From positions 21,824,001 through 21,888,000 of the forward strand of contig OX419760.1 of the NCBI GenBank assembly GCA_948567375.1: 64,000 bases of DNA, read 5' to 3'. Positions 1 to 10,881 of this stretch are shown here, one piece after another. Both the position numbers and the translations under genes were made by a program. Every line of letters begins with the position of its first letter. The stretch's first letter is position 1. The stretch is from Lunularia cruciata. Its lineage: Eukaryota > Streptophyta > Marchantiopsida > Lunulariales > Lunulariaceae. The notes under the pieces are model-generated. The model had not been told where the DNA came from. It did not search any database and saw only the letters and a list, made by a program, of their open reading frames with translations.

Positions 1-44
1 GACTGTTGAAAGGGAGAGGATTTGGGACATTCATATCCATATTA

Positions 45-266
45 TCATAATAGAATGTAGATCATCAAATCCCACTCTCTGTCATATATCACCACAGGTA
101 GAATCACCGGGTTTGGTGAGTTCATCACTCTGTCCATGAATTCCGCACCAAAGTGATAAACTAGCGATACCCTCATCTGCTCACGTTGGATGTACATAAC
201 CTTGATGTGGAATGGGTTTGAGAATGGAAAGCTAAGTACGGGAAATTGTCCTCCCGGTGCATCCAT
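45..266 (-). CDS. Chromovirus leader ORF, first half (copy in E0)
   Basis: This 73-residue frame begins MDAPGGQFP and ends REWDLMIYILL. Near-identical copies lie at 31027-31248 (+) and 37760-37981 (-), with a diverged copy at 23701-23889 (+), always between the primer-binding site and gag. The continuation in another frame (positions about 40 down to 1) is cut by the window edge. I do not recognise the family. It contains no retroviral gag, protease or membrane motif that I can see. Conservation across four element copies suggests that it was once translated. Confidence 0.55.
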   Translation of the reverse strand: MDAPGGQFPVLSFPFSNPFHIKVMYIQREQMRVSLVYHFGAEFMDRVMNSPNPVILPVVIYDREWDLMIYILL

Positions 267-406
267 CCTATCCGCTCTCTAAAGTCCTTCCTAAGTCTAG
301 CAATTACTATATGTTCTCCACCTCAAATTACTCAATTTCAGTAGTTCGTGCTATTCCAAGAGGAGTGATCCACTCTCTTGGACTAGAACACTTGCTCAGA
401 TACCAT

Positions 407-1143
407 TGTAATACTCCGAGGACAAGAGAAGAGAGAAAATACAGATTGCACACTCAAACATTCGATGCCCCAAGGGAGCGCCTTCTCTTTATTATATAGA
501 CAAAGAGGATCTCCTCCAAGGAAGCTCCACCATAGGATTAGGGACACAGATAGGTGATATGTCAGCAAGCTCCACCCTTGGATTACTTACTTGGATGGGT
601 GACCTGTCTAGTCTAGGTCCTATCTGGTTGGTCAAACAAGCTTTGACCAGAGGGAATCTTTTAGGGAATCTTCCTGTAGGAATCTTAGAATCACGTGAGG
701 AAGGTACCATTGGAAAGCTCTCGATGAGACAAAGCAGGGGGGAGGGAAGGTCAGCCTATCCTTTGTTAGGGGGGATCTGCACATTTTCAAGGTCTAATTC
801 ATCCGTTTAGGCCTCCAAAATTGCCTTAAAAGATTTCAGGCATATTTCGGTTCCTACTTTATAAGTAGAAGTCCCCTTTTGGTGATACATCTTTCTGATC
901 TATTTAGTCCATCATGTGTAACATCCTTCCAAATGTTACCAAACCAATTCTCACCTTTATATCATATGTCTAGCTATTGGTTCTAAGGTTCTCAAGTCTA
1001 TTTTGGTTTTTGCCCTATTAGTAGAAATACTCTTTTGGTGCTACTTCTATCTGATCTATTTTGACCATCTTGTATAACATCATTTCAGATGTAACCAAAC
1101 CAAATTTCACATCTAGATCATATGGCTAGCTATTGGTATTACA
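407..1143 (-). repeat. 5' LTR of element E0 (long LTR class)
   Basis: This 737-bp LTR starts on the minus strand with TGTAATACC and ends with GGAGTATTACA, so its ends form the 8-bp inverted repeat TGTAATAC/GTATTACA. It is colinear with the LTRs at 16310, 30167, 35800, 38121 and 40430. TATATAATAAAGAG at about 490-504 (minus) is the likely TATA/polyadenylation region of the LTR. Confidence 0.9.
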
Positions 1144-1472
1144 CCTTAAAGTTATATTTCTACAATTTGCATATATAGCAAAAGTATTTTATGCCACATT
1201 GAACTTATATTATTACTACTAGTTTCACATAATTTATATGAAAACTTGGATTTGGAGATATGCTTTTCCGCTTAAGTTTCTTAGGACATGCACTCTATTA
1301 AGAGATCAACTAAGGAGGAAATGTTTTAGTGCACAAGAAAAGGTAACAACCTCTCCAATTTGCTTAGGTTGCAAATATTTTGTAATTCAAAAGAATTTTA
1401 TGCAATAAGTAGTAGATGAAATTATAGTAATTAGATCAATCTACCTAGATCATTGATCCCTTTCCATGTAAG

Positions 1473-1565
1473 TCAATTCCAACTCTTTTATGAAAGAAAT
1501 GCAAACTAAAGTAGAGTATCAATTCCAGCACTTTTATGCAAGAAATACAAACTAAAGTAGAGTAT
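1473..1565. repeat. Two-copy tandem repeat, about 46-48 bp
   Basis: Two adjacent copies of a unit running from CAATTCCA to AAGTAGAGTAT, with a few mismatches (1473-1519 and 1520-1565). They lie in otherwise unrecognised AT-rich DNA between E0 and the methyltransferase-bearing element. Confidence 0.7.
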
Positions 1566-1579
1566 ACAATTGACTCTTT

Positions 1580-2232
1580 GTCATGCGTATATACATTGCT
1601 ACACAACATACATTGCTGTCAACATCATACACTATAGAAGCAAAACTCACACATAAGTCATACATGTACTCTAAAGTGCCACAATAATCAGATTGTTTAC
1701 AACTCAAATCAAATCAATAATTGATCTGATCCTCAACAACTTGCAAACAGTAGGCACTGATTACAGTCAAGCCACACCCACTCTAGCTAGGAGACTCCAA
1801 GTGACTCTTGCCGGTTTTCTGTCCACTCTAGCCAAGAACTCGACGGCTCAACATCAGAGAAGTGAGCTCTCTAGAGCTACACTTCTAGGGTATACTCTTG
1901 ATTTTGACCTAGGTCTCATCCCAACAGTCCTGCTGATGGCACACCCAATGATGTGGATGGTGCAAGTGACGGTGGGCCCCACCATGAAATCAATACCCCA
2001 AACACAAAATCTGACCATCGGAAAGTAGTCTATGAGTAATTACCAAAATGCTTCTAACTACTATCATTAGAACTCCAATGTCCAAGCAATCTAGATGCAA
2101 CATTACAAATGGCATGATAGTTGTCGTGCGTAAATACATTGTTACACAACATACATCGCTATCAACATCATACACTATAGAAGCACAACTCACACATAAG
2201 TCATACATGAACTCTAAAGTGCCACAATTGCT
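1580..2232. repeat. About 105-bp direct repeats flanking an LTR-like block
   Basis: The segment 1580-1686 (containing ACATCATACACTATAGAAGC and ending AAAGTGCCACAAT) recurs at 2129-2232. The 441 bp between the copies match the LTR-like segment at 8659-9082. The simplest reading is that the LTR of the element to the right really extends to about 2227, followed on the left by a second, truncated LTR in tandem. A separate 105-bp duplication is the alternative. Confidence 0.6.
1687..2127 (-). repeat. 3' LTR segment of the methyltransferase-bearing element
   Basis: This 441-bp segment is colinear with 8659-9082 in the same orientation. Shared words include TCTGTCCACTCTAGCCAAGA and CTTGATTTTGACCTAGGTCT, with scattered mismatches and small gaps. 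On the minus strand it lies after the integrase, where a 3' LTR belongs. Its exact ends are uncertain because of the 105-bp repeat that abuts it on both sides. Confidence 0.75.
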
Positions 2233-2989
2233 CCTCTAGCTGGTGGTTAGGCCTCTCTAACACTAGATAGCCATCTACTCCAAGTATATGGTATACCCTA
2301 TGATGGGCAAAGATCGGGAGGCCAAGTGCTATGGAACCCCATTGTTAGTTACTTATCTGCAATCTTTACCATATAACAAATGAACTAGCTGAAGGTCAAG
2401 TACATCTAGGACATAACCATTGTCCTTGAGGAACCACCATCAAGGGAAGAGTCATACATGCCATATGCCATCAACTCAAACAACTATCACACACTAACAA
2501 AGTAATAGCTCCACTAGAAGAGCTGCATAACATACACCTCAAGCTTGCACATACAAGTGCCAAGCTTGAGTCCATAATACCATCAATGTTTGGGAGGTGG
2601 TATGGCGCACAATTACGCACATGATCCTTTCAAACAACACCATCATATCCTTCAAACACAAGGACTCAAGATGGCAGACCTCACGCACTCTCAAGATAGT
2701 GCGGCTTGTCAAAACATCAAGTGTCATTGTTGTTGTTTGTTGTAGATATACATAGTCACTTGGATGAAATCAAAAGACCAAGGGTCTATAACCTCCTCCT
2801 CAAATAGTAGCATAACATAAGGTATCCTTATGTTGAGCAATCACCAAGTTCTCGAAGACCATCAACATCATTCTCCAAAAGATCTCGGCCTATTGAGAAC
2901 ATGCGCTCATCCATACATCAAGATCATCCAAGTCCCAAATCATAGTAGCATCTCAAAAAATGGCTATAGGTTAATCTAGATCTTGTCCA

Positions 2990-3690
2990 TAGAGTGGAAA
3001 GTAAGGAGAGAAGGATGCTAAGGAGGCTTGCCGGCTGAACCAATAGCCCATGGCCAAGCACAGTAACTAGAGATTTTAATCTCCCAGGTGGCCTCTTTGC
3101 AAACCATACTTTTGCAATCCTCTCCTCACTATCTGAACCACTCTCTCTACTAAACCATTTGCCTCAAGGTGATCTTGGGAGGTAGTACGATGATCAATCA
3201 AAGCATTATCACATAAGACCTAAAACTTCCCAAAAAACTATATACCTTGATCAGTCAAAACCTCAATTGGTGCACCAAAATGATTGAGAACCCGATCCAA
3301 GAACAAGTAAGTCATCCCTTCACTGGACTTGTAAGGAAGTGCCACCAACTCAATCCACTTGGAGAAGTGCTCCACCATCACCAAAACATACCAATGACAT
3401 CTCACAGTCAATGATAAAGGTCCAGCAAAGTCCAAATTCCAATGGTAACCTATCCCATGATAGGTAATGGATGTAACTATGGCATAAGAGCATTGAATGA
3501 TGCTCTAACTTGGTCAAAAACCACACATTTGGCAACAAACCATTGCACATTGGTCTGCATACCATGCCACCAATATTGACTTTGGAGTAAGCTATATGTA
3601 TGCTTTACTCTAAAATGTCCTAGCTCCTCATGAGCATGACGGACCAACTGTAGTCTTTGAGATGGAAATGGTACTACTCTCACTCTACCA
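2990..3690 (-). pseudogene. Integrase of the methyltransferase-bearing Ty3 element
   Basis: On the minus strand, an H2C2 zinc-binding domain is visible at about 3683-3490 (RHAHEELGH...YWWHGMQ...C..C, one Cys altered). The catalytic core follows: DFAGPLSL carries the first Asp, LTDQG the second (at about 3245), and GLVERVVQ the catalytic Glu, in a different segment at about 3130. Stops and frame changes break it into several frames, so no active integrase can be made. The function would be strand transfer of retrotransposon cDNA. The order RT, RNase H, integrase is that of Ty3-type pol. Confidence 0.8.
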
Positions 3691-4019
3691 TCCTCCTATA
3701 CACGCAAAAGGTGTTTGCCCTCCAATTTGAACCGTCTGGCTTGTTGAAGAACACAATCTCTCTCCTTGGCCCCAATTTTGCTACCCACAACACCAGTGCA
3801 AAGATAGTCCACCACTAAGATATCATCATGAATGTCTCGCTGAACTGTACCAATATCTTCACTCTTTGGATCTATGACCTCAATAACTCCTCTTGTATGT
3901 GTTGAGAGAGATACCACCAAAGTCCCAATAAATATACAAAGAAAGGCAGATGCATGCCAACCTGGCACCATCTCCTCATCTGTCTCACCATGCCAATGTG
4001 CTTCGGTTTGATCCTACTA

Positions 4020-4450
4020 GTTGGGACATGGGTTTCTACTCAACCCATCTGCATCACGATTCACCACTCCAGGTCTATGAATAAGCATGAAATCATACTC
4101 TTGTAAAATCAGAGCCCATCATGCAAGCTTCTTTGAGAGCTTGTTGGACTCTATCTACCACTTCAATGGCTGATGATTAGTGATGAGAGTGAAGGAATTA
4201 CCAAATAGGTAACATCAAAAATGTGCTAATGCCCAAACTGCTACCAAGCACTCTCCCTCATATGAACTATACTTTGCCTCTGTTGAATTGTTAGAGCAAC
4301 TAGCATAGGGCACCACAAACTCCTTCCCATCATCATCATGCTGAGTGAGCACTGCTCCAAGCTCCAACATACTCCAATCAGTATGAACCTGAAATGGTCA
4401 TCCTCTAATCGGTCTTCTCAAAATAGGAGCAAATGTCAACCTCTCCTTGA
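4020..4450 (-). pseudogene. RNase H remnant of the methyltransferase-bearing element
   Basis: Reading the minus strand in shifting frames gives recognisable Ty3 RNase H pieces: GAVLTQHDDDGKEF, the YSSYEGECLVAVWA block, ITNHQPLKW (normally TDHQPL), and the terminal RPGVVNRDADGLSR. Several in-frame stops and at least one altered acidic residue are present. It lies between the RT and integrase remnants, as expected. Confidence 0.65.
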
Positions 4451-4610
4451 GCTCTACAAAAGCTCTCTCTTGCTCATCTCCTCAACACCACTCTTGTGTA
4501 AGCTTGGTTAGCTTTGTCAAGGCCTTGGAAATGGTACTAAATCCTCTAACATAGTGGCAATAGAAGTTTTCCAACCCAAGGAATGCTCGCACTCTGCTCA
4601 TATATGTAGG

Positions 4611-5330
4611 TCAAGGAATACGTGCAATAGCCTCCATCTTGGTTTGTTGAACACCAAGTACTCCGGGGTAGATAGTGTGACCTAAATACTCAACCTGCTC
4701 ATGGAAGAACCTACACATCCCAAGATGTAATTTGAGTCCATGAGATCTCAACCTATCAAACACCTCCAACAAATATCTCTCATGCTCATCCACAGTAGTG
4801 CTATACACCAAAATGCCATCAATATAGCACCGAGCAAAATCTAATCTAGCTAGGATCCTGTCCATGACCCTCTAGAACTCAGTAGGAGTATTCTATAACC
4901 CAAATGATAAGAACTCCCACTGATATAACACATCCTTACCATGAAGATCAATAGCCCAAAATGTTATCTTGGATTTATCCTCCTCATTGATTGGAAATTG
5001 ATTGTATTCAGCTTGAAGATCCAAAATACAAAAGATCTTGCATGCCCAATTGTATCAAAGATCTCCTCCAGTGTAGGCATGGTATAATGATCAACCCTAG
5101 TCTTTTGATTGACAAGACAATAATCTCCACACATCTGCCTATTTGTGTAGTTGCCATGCATATCACTCTTGGTTTGCATCATTGTCGTTGATGCATACTC
5201 TCTATGTGAAATCTCCACCAAACCAACCTCAAAAAGGTCATTATTTTGGCTCTAAATCAATGTCCTCTCCATATCACTATATTGATAAGGACATCGGAAA
5301 ATGGGTATATCATTAGTCAACTCAATGTGT
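4611..5330 (-). pseudogene. Reverse transcriptase remnant of the methyltransferase-bearing element
   Basis: The N-terminal part (5330-4964) shows the PYQYSD region and a palm motif with MPTLEEIFDTIGHARSF. The C-terminal part (4865-4611) has FARCYIDGILVYSTTVDEH, in which the catalytic YxDD has become YIDG, so the polymerase active site is lost. LGHTIYPGV follows, as usual in Ty3 RTs. Frameshifts separate the parts. This is a dead copy. Confidence 0.75.
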
Positions 5331-5819
5331 ATACCAGGTCCCTTTAGAGCACCCAAATCCTTCATACTGAAAGCAAAACAACTTGTGTAGCTCCTCAAGA
5401 ACCTCCAAACCCTCTATCTTTCCTTTCCTATAAGCTTGGGTCCAAGATCTAGCTCCCAAGTATCCTCTGTAACTATAGTAAGAGTGGAAGATGTACTGAT
5501 TGGCTGCTACATTGGGCCCTTGGGAGCAATAGTATCATGTTTCCGACTACTAGAGGTCCCAACCTTTGTATGAAAAACTCCCTCCACTTTGGCTGCAAGC
5601 TCCACACGTCCTCTAGCTACATCTCTAGTAGACCAAGAGTGTAATCCAAGTAGACCATGCTCACTTGGATGGACTCCAAGTAGACCACTCTCCCTAGTAG
5701 CCACTAGCTACATCCCAAGAATACCCTATCCACTCGGTCCATTGCCCCTAGCATGTGCCTGAATTGTCTCGATAGGCAAAGGGCTCACAAGTGTCCAAGT
5801 AGTTATGTCTATCAAGCAT

Positions 5820-6800
5820 ATCCTATGCTGCTCTGCCAAGCCAAGGCTCACAATCCAAGTCAAATAGTTCAGGTCCATAGCTTGACCTAACACCTAACGC
5901 TTGGATGCCTCTAACACTACTAGAACAACAATAATACCAATGCAAAAACCCATTGTGTGCTCTTTCTCATCGACTTCCACCAATTGGTGTAACTGTGAGT
6001 CCCAAACAAGTCTAGGACCCCCTTCTCAAAAAGCATGAGAACCTGAGAAACTCATAAATGTGAGAAAAGTGGCTCTAGGCTGTCCAACTAGGTTCACCAC
6101 TGCCATAGGTGATCTATCAGCCGCTACCATTGTCTAAGAGTGATACCCAACATCCAAGATGTCATCAACAAGGATGTGGTCTAGTCATTGAATCCCATCA
6201 TATGCATGTTGTAGAACCTTTCTAGGTAAGAGGTTTGTCCACCAAAGACAAAGATGATGAGCCTGTGATCCCATTCTGGTTGCATCTAATAGTACAGTAG
6301 GTCCCATCCAAGAATGGACCTAATGTGTACTCACCACCACTCTAGTGCAAGAATCACCCATCAAAGGAACATTCTCCAAAAGCTAAGTTGGAGAAACAAA
6401 CTGATGGACCTAGAGATGTCGTAGTATCCGTAATATATCCCAAAACACACCTGAATAGGGATCCTAAAGACCCAAACCTCGACCAGCACGTGTATGTCCC
6501 TAACATGGCCATCTAGAAATTACCAAGTGAATAGGCTCATGTCTCTCCAAATCATGCGCCTCCAATAAGGAAATGTCTGTTGGTAGGGCCTTTTTGTAAC
6601 CCCTGACTACTGACATTGGTAATAACTCAAGATATCGATAGGCCAAGTGTGCCACATGATGTAGAGAGACTCGCCTAGCAGTCTCATCTCTCTCTACATA
6701 CAAGTACCTCTGTACTCGTATACCCGCTTGTAGTACCATAGCTAGTCCGGTGCTAATCCCATCAAACAACTCCAATAAACATACTCCCTCTATTGGATAC
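5820..6800 (-). pseudogene. C5 cytosine DNA methyltransferase domain inside a Ty3 retrotransposon
   Basis: Hallmarks of C5 cytosine methyltransferases occur in order on the minus strand. Motif I is LLELFDGISTGLA at about 6780-6742, for S-adenosylmethionine binding. Motif IV is VISRWPC followed by GHTRAG, with the catalytic Cys at 6503-6505; the next codon, normally Gln, is TAG at 6500-6502. Motif VI is LLENVP, with Glu-Asn-Val at 6376-6368. A GSQAHHLCLWWTNL segment at about 6275 stands where the QxRxR-type motif belongs. The C-terminal part is TMGF plus GQAMDLNYLTW at about 5975-5850, the motif X region. Spacing is normal and all motifs are in one or two frames. Several nonsense codons make it inactive. 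The type resembles DNMT3-like enzymes reported in some retrotransposons. Its position upstream of RT argues that it travels with the element and is not a neighbouring gene. Confidence 0.85.
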
Positions 6801-6802
6801 TA

Positions 6803-7640
6803 TCAAGCAATGAGTGTGGTATCCAAAGGTGTCAAGGTAATTGACTCTAGAGGCTCATACTCACTCTCATCTCTTGGTGGTACAAAGGCTCCACTCCAAG
6901 CTTGTTGCACCAACCAATATGCATGCTGATGCAATGCTTCCTTTGAACTCCACAATGGAACATCCAAGGTGGATGAAACAATCGCATTTGTACTCCAAAT
7001 CCGAGTGATCTCCTCTGGTATTGAAGTATGATTTGCATGGGTATTCCCCTCCAATAAGTCACCAGGCCAAGTAACAACACTACTAAAAGCTAAAATTGAT
7101 GTTGCCATGGTCTTAGACTATAGTGAGCCAAGACTGCCACTACTAAAGCATACTTGCACGCGACATACTCATCCCTCACCTGATTGCCAACCTGGTCTAT
7201 AAGAGGATGTCTCCTCCCAATAGTCAATATTGAAACCCATGAGGTATAGCACTGCTCCAACGACAAGCACATCATATGACTCAATTATGGTCACAATAGC
7301 CTAAGCTCTCACCATCGAGCTATTAGACGGATGACCATGTTGAACTTGGACAACAAGCTCCCCATGAATGATGTACTATGTCAAACTACCACCTAGAGAT
7401 GTCTGGATCTAAAATGGACACCTCTCCACATTGGTCTTCTATAACCCTAGACCGACAACTCTTGGATGAAGTCATCCAACTCAATGGTACCCATTGTACC
7501 AGAGTAATGCTTGGGGCCTTTGGAGGCCCCAAAAATCTCATCCATGTCCCGCAACAACAGTGTGGACACACCAAGTGCACTCTCAATTGAATTAGCTCCT
7601 ATGTCAAACTCCAACTCAGAATCAATCTCTTCCCTCACTT
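6803..7640 (-). pseudogene. N-terminal region of the retrotransposon methyltransferase polyprotein, function unknown
   Basis: Coding-like frames run directly into the methyltransferase: 7638-7447, 7284-7090 and 7108-6803. The last ends ITLTPLDTTLIA, with one stop and a few residues before motif I. The pieces include an acidic start (REEIDSELEFD) and aromatic-rich helical segments (HAYWLVQQAWSG). I see no zinc knuckle, so I cannot call it a normal Gag. It may be a gag-like or DNA-targeting extension specific to these elements. Frame changes show that it is decayed. Confidence 0.45.
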
Positions 7641-8658
7641 AGACTTGAGATATAGGCTGATATCGAGCACCACTCCGAGTAAACCCATTGTGTAATAGAA
7701 GGCTACCTCCTTTGGAATCCCCAAAGAACTTTGTCATGACAAAGTAATTGCAAACTGTCAACCTCAAACTGCAAGCACCCCACCAAGTGCCAACACCACC
7801 AACCAAGCACCACCAAGTACCAACCCTAGTGGAACACAACCCACTAATGTAACTCTAATTAAGACACATACACTAAGGGAAAGGGCAACCTTTAACCTGC
7901 CATCACAACACTCACTCTCACAGTCTATAGGTCATCACTTCTTGCCTCACCAAAGAGAAACAAAGATAGTCTAACTAGTCATCACTGCAGCCTCACTACC
8001 AAGAGCACACTAGAGCACCAACGCTCTAAATTCAAGGTACCTCACACAAACACCATGCACAAACAAGAAGCAAAGAATGGAGGGGGTCCAATCACAAGAA
8101 ATATAAATGAAAACCCTCCTTCTCATAAAATAACATTATATTGACCCTGTCACCATTGGGCATTTGATATAATCGGAACACTTATCTACTTCCTACGCTA
8201 CAAGGATCACTGAGAAAGGGATCTTCTTGCCAAAATATGTTCTTCTTGCTAAAATCTAACATAAATACTTCACAAAATTTGACATAAAATCTGACATAAA
8301 TCCCTAAATTTGGCTGACCTCTAAATCTTCAGCTAACTCTTCACTCAAGCCAAATTGGAAAAATGGATTTTGTCCAATCTCTACTTCACAAGGATTTGCT
8401 CCCAACTCCACCTTCAATTTCACTTTCTGAGCTCAACTCGCAACAAATTAGTACTACTTTCACCTCTTGAGCTCAAAAGCATAACTATCACTTGAAAATT
8501 GCTTCTCTCTAGCTCCAAACTTTGCCAGCGCTTTTGCACACAATCTCTCTCAGGGAAATCTGAATTATTTGATCACGACACCACAATCCACCGAGCTTGG
8601 AGATACGACCAACACTCGTAGTTCCCGTACCCAATTTCCCCCTGGCTCACTTCTTTGA

Positions 8659-9082
8659 TGTAATCAAATCATTTACAACTCAAATCAACTTAAATCAGAT
8701 CAGTACTTGATCTGATCCTCAACAACTTGCTAACAATAGGGCCTCACCAATTCTAGCTAAGAGACTCCAGGTGACGCTCATCGGCTTTCTGTCCACTCTA
8801 GCCAAGAACTCAAAGGCTCAACATCAAAAAAGTGAGCTCTCTGGACCTGCACTTCCAAGGTATACTCTTGATTTTGACCTAGGTCTTATCCCAACGGTCC
8901 TGTTGACCCAATGGTGAGGATGATGCAAGTGACGGTGGGCCACACCATGAAGTCAATACCCCGAACACAAAATCTGACCGTCTGAAAGTAATCTATGAGT
9001 AACTGCCAAAATGCCTCTAACTACTATCATTGGATCTCAATGTCCAAACAATCTAGATGCGACACTACAAATGACGTGATAT
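8659..9082 (-). repeat. 5' LTR segment of the methyltransferase-bearing element
   Basis: This 424-bp segment is colinear with 1687-2127 in the same orientation and upstream (minus strand) of the coding remnants. The inner boundary, TGTAATCA on the plus strand at 8659, is followed leftward by about 1 kb without recognisable coding sequence (7640-8658), which I take as the leader. I cannot identify a primer-binding site with confidence. Confidence 0.7.
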
Positions 9083-9789
9083 CTTAGTGAATATACTATT
9101 TTGTGATACTAGAAATGATTCTCAAGTTATTAAATTGAAGCAAGAGGTCACTTTATGTGGCAAACTTCATTCTTAAGAGTTTATAAAAGATTTCATGCTT
9201 TGAAATATCTTAGTGATAGTAATTTTTTTAAGAGTATTTCTATCACCTATATTAATTGGGAAATTATAGTTCAAGCTTGAGCTTTTGATATAATTTATGA
9301 CTAACAACTTTAGAAATTATTGATTTTGACTAATATCTTGTTAGATTTTGCAGATATTTTGCCATATATCTAGTAAATTTTGTTATTTTGACTTCTGTAG
9401 ATGTTTTAGGAGGGTGTTATTAGTAATTTGGTAATAGATGTATTTGATTTCTCTTGTTATTTTAGTATATAATTTTCCATGCCTTCTACTTTCTATGTTT
9501 CTATATCGAGAGATATAACAACTCTTTTTAGATATATTTTAGTTCATCACGTATTATCTCAAGGATAGATATTTAGATGTAAATTACATTTAAAAAATAT
9601 TTATGCAAAGAATTTGAACTTCTTATAAAATCAAAATTTATTCAAACTATGTTTTCTGTTTCTAATTTCTGTTAAAATTATCTAGAGAATTCCCTTTCTA
9701 ATTATGTTATATACATTATTTCAAATCACCATTATAATTCAGTCATGTATATCAGTCACAAATCTTACGGGATGTCATAAAGATGAAAA
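9083..9789. other. AT-rich DNA, no gene seen
   Basis: AT-rich sequence without long frames or recognisable motifs. It separates the retrotransposon from the lipase neighbourhood. Confidence 0.6.
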
Positions 9790-9790
9790 A

Positions 9791-9877
9791 TGCAACCCCG
9801 TAAAACACATGAAGGACGGGAGGACCCCATCCAGCCGTACAAGGGAGAGGCAAAATAGGTAAAATGGCTAGGCCCTA
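9791..9877 (-). repeat. Copy of the short dispersed repeat family
   Basis: Matches the family best seen at 63652-63748, in reverse orientation: GAAGGACGGGAGGACCCCAT, CCAGCCGTACAAGGGAGAGG, AAAATAGGTAAAATGG and GGCTAGGCCC. It is diverged, and no clear target duplication is seen. Confidence 0.65.
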
Positions 9878-10881
9878 TTTATTCTTACATGTGTCAAAAC
9901 TAATGTAAATTAAGTCATGCCAAAGAAATCTGGAACAAGATCCGATGTCTGACCATCCACCTTAATCTGGTGACGTTTTCAGGGTGTCAAATTTGGAAAG
10001 TTTTGTTATAAAACCATTTATGTCCGCTGTCGTCCCGATGGATGGTTGTGTGATGCCATCTTGTTCTTGGGAACTGGTACAAACAATGAAGTTCTCAAAA
10101 TACACTTTAGAAAAACCTCTTGGCTTGGACATTGAATCCATATATTGACGTGCAAGTCCTTGTCTTCCATAGAACTGCTGACCGAATCTCACATTTGATT
10201 ATGTCCCAAGTTCCCTGTAAGACAGTCAAAGAGATTGTTGTCCTGCTTCCATGATTGAGCATGAAGCATTATCTAGGCTAGGTTATTGAGTATGCTTCCT
10301 CCTGGGGGATTGAGATTATCTGCCAAGAATGATTTATTTACCAGTCTCTGCCGAATAGTGTGATCTTTGCTGCTGTATACAGCTGAGAGAGGTGTATTAA
10401 GTTCTAACGAATGAAACAGCATCTCTTCATACATCTCGCAGTGGTTTAATATTAAGCAAAACGAACACGAAGAAGAATGGCAACGAATAATATAGTTTGT
10501 TTCGAGTTAGCAATAGGAGAGTAAAACGAGTGAGTGCATATCATGTCATTGGGTGAGAACACTGTAGTAGGAAAAAAAGTTCTCATTCTTCCAGTAACGT
10601 GTAGCGTACTGTGAGAGGTACACAGAGGATGAATGCGAATGAATCACGGGACTAGCTGGTCGATAGCTATACTGTACAATGGCCTAAGGTCCCACAAAGG
10701 GAATGGAAGAGTAGTTTCTAGGACTAAAATTGCATCAGTCTCTACTGTGACAACAGTCTATACTTGTAACCTTTGCATTGGTAAACTATCCCATTTGTTA
10801 GCGACTGCGCAACTTTAAATGGTGAAAAGCTCTCGAACTGCTGCTCATCCTGCTATTAAGATGTTTGAAGATGTTCTCGAC
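9878..10881. other. Intergenic DNA downstream of the lipase
   Basis: No recognisable gene. A 76-residue minus-strand frame at 9962-10192 (starting MRFGQQFYGRQGLARQ) has no family I know and may be chance. The stretch nearest the lipase stop at 10882 should contain its 3' UTR. Confidence 0.5.

Larger units (their letters stand above)
1..1143 (-). mobile_element. 5' part of a chromovirus-type Ty3 LTR retrotransposon (E0), cut by the window edge
   Basis: Read on the minus strand, this is a 5' LTR (1143 down to 407), a primer-binding site matching the initiator-Met tRNA type (TGGTATCTGAGC just inside the LTR), and the start of the internal region with the family's leader ORF. The rest lies outside the window to the left. 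The same order is seen in the three related elements between 22.9 and 42.8 kb, so the assignment rests on internal comparison. Gag and pol cannot be judged because they are not in the window. Confidence 0.85.
1687..9082 (-). mobile_element. Degenerate Ty3-type retrotransposon carrying a C5 DNA methyltransferase domain
   Basis: LTR-like direct repeats (1687-2127 and 8659-9082) flank a minus-strand series of recognisable but stop-riddled domains. In transcription order these are an N-terminal region of unknown function (about 7640-6803), a C5 cytosine methyltransferase (about 6800-5820), a linker, reverse transcriptase (about 5330-4611), RNase H (about 4450-4020), and integrase with zinc-binding and catalytic core (about 3690-2990). 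No chromodomain is seen. The pol domains are in the usual Ty3 order. The methyltransferase is an added module. Every domain contains nonsense codons or frameshifts, so this copy is dead. It is a different lineage from the chromoviruses E0-E3. Confidence 0.8.
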
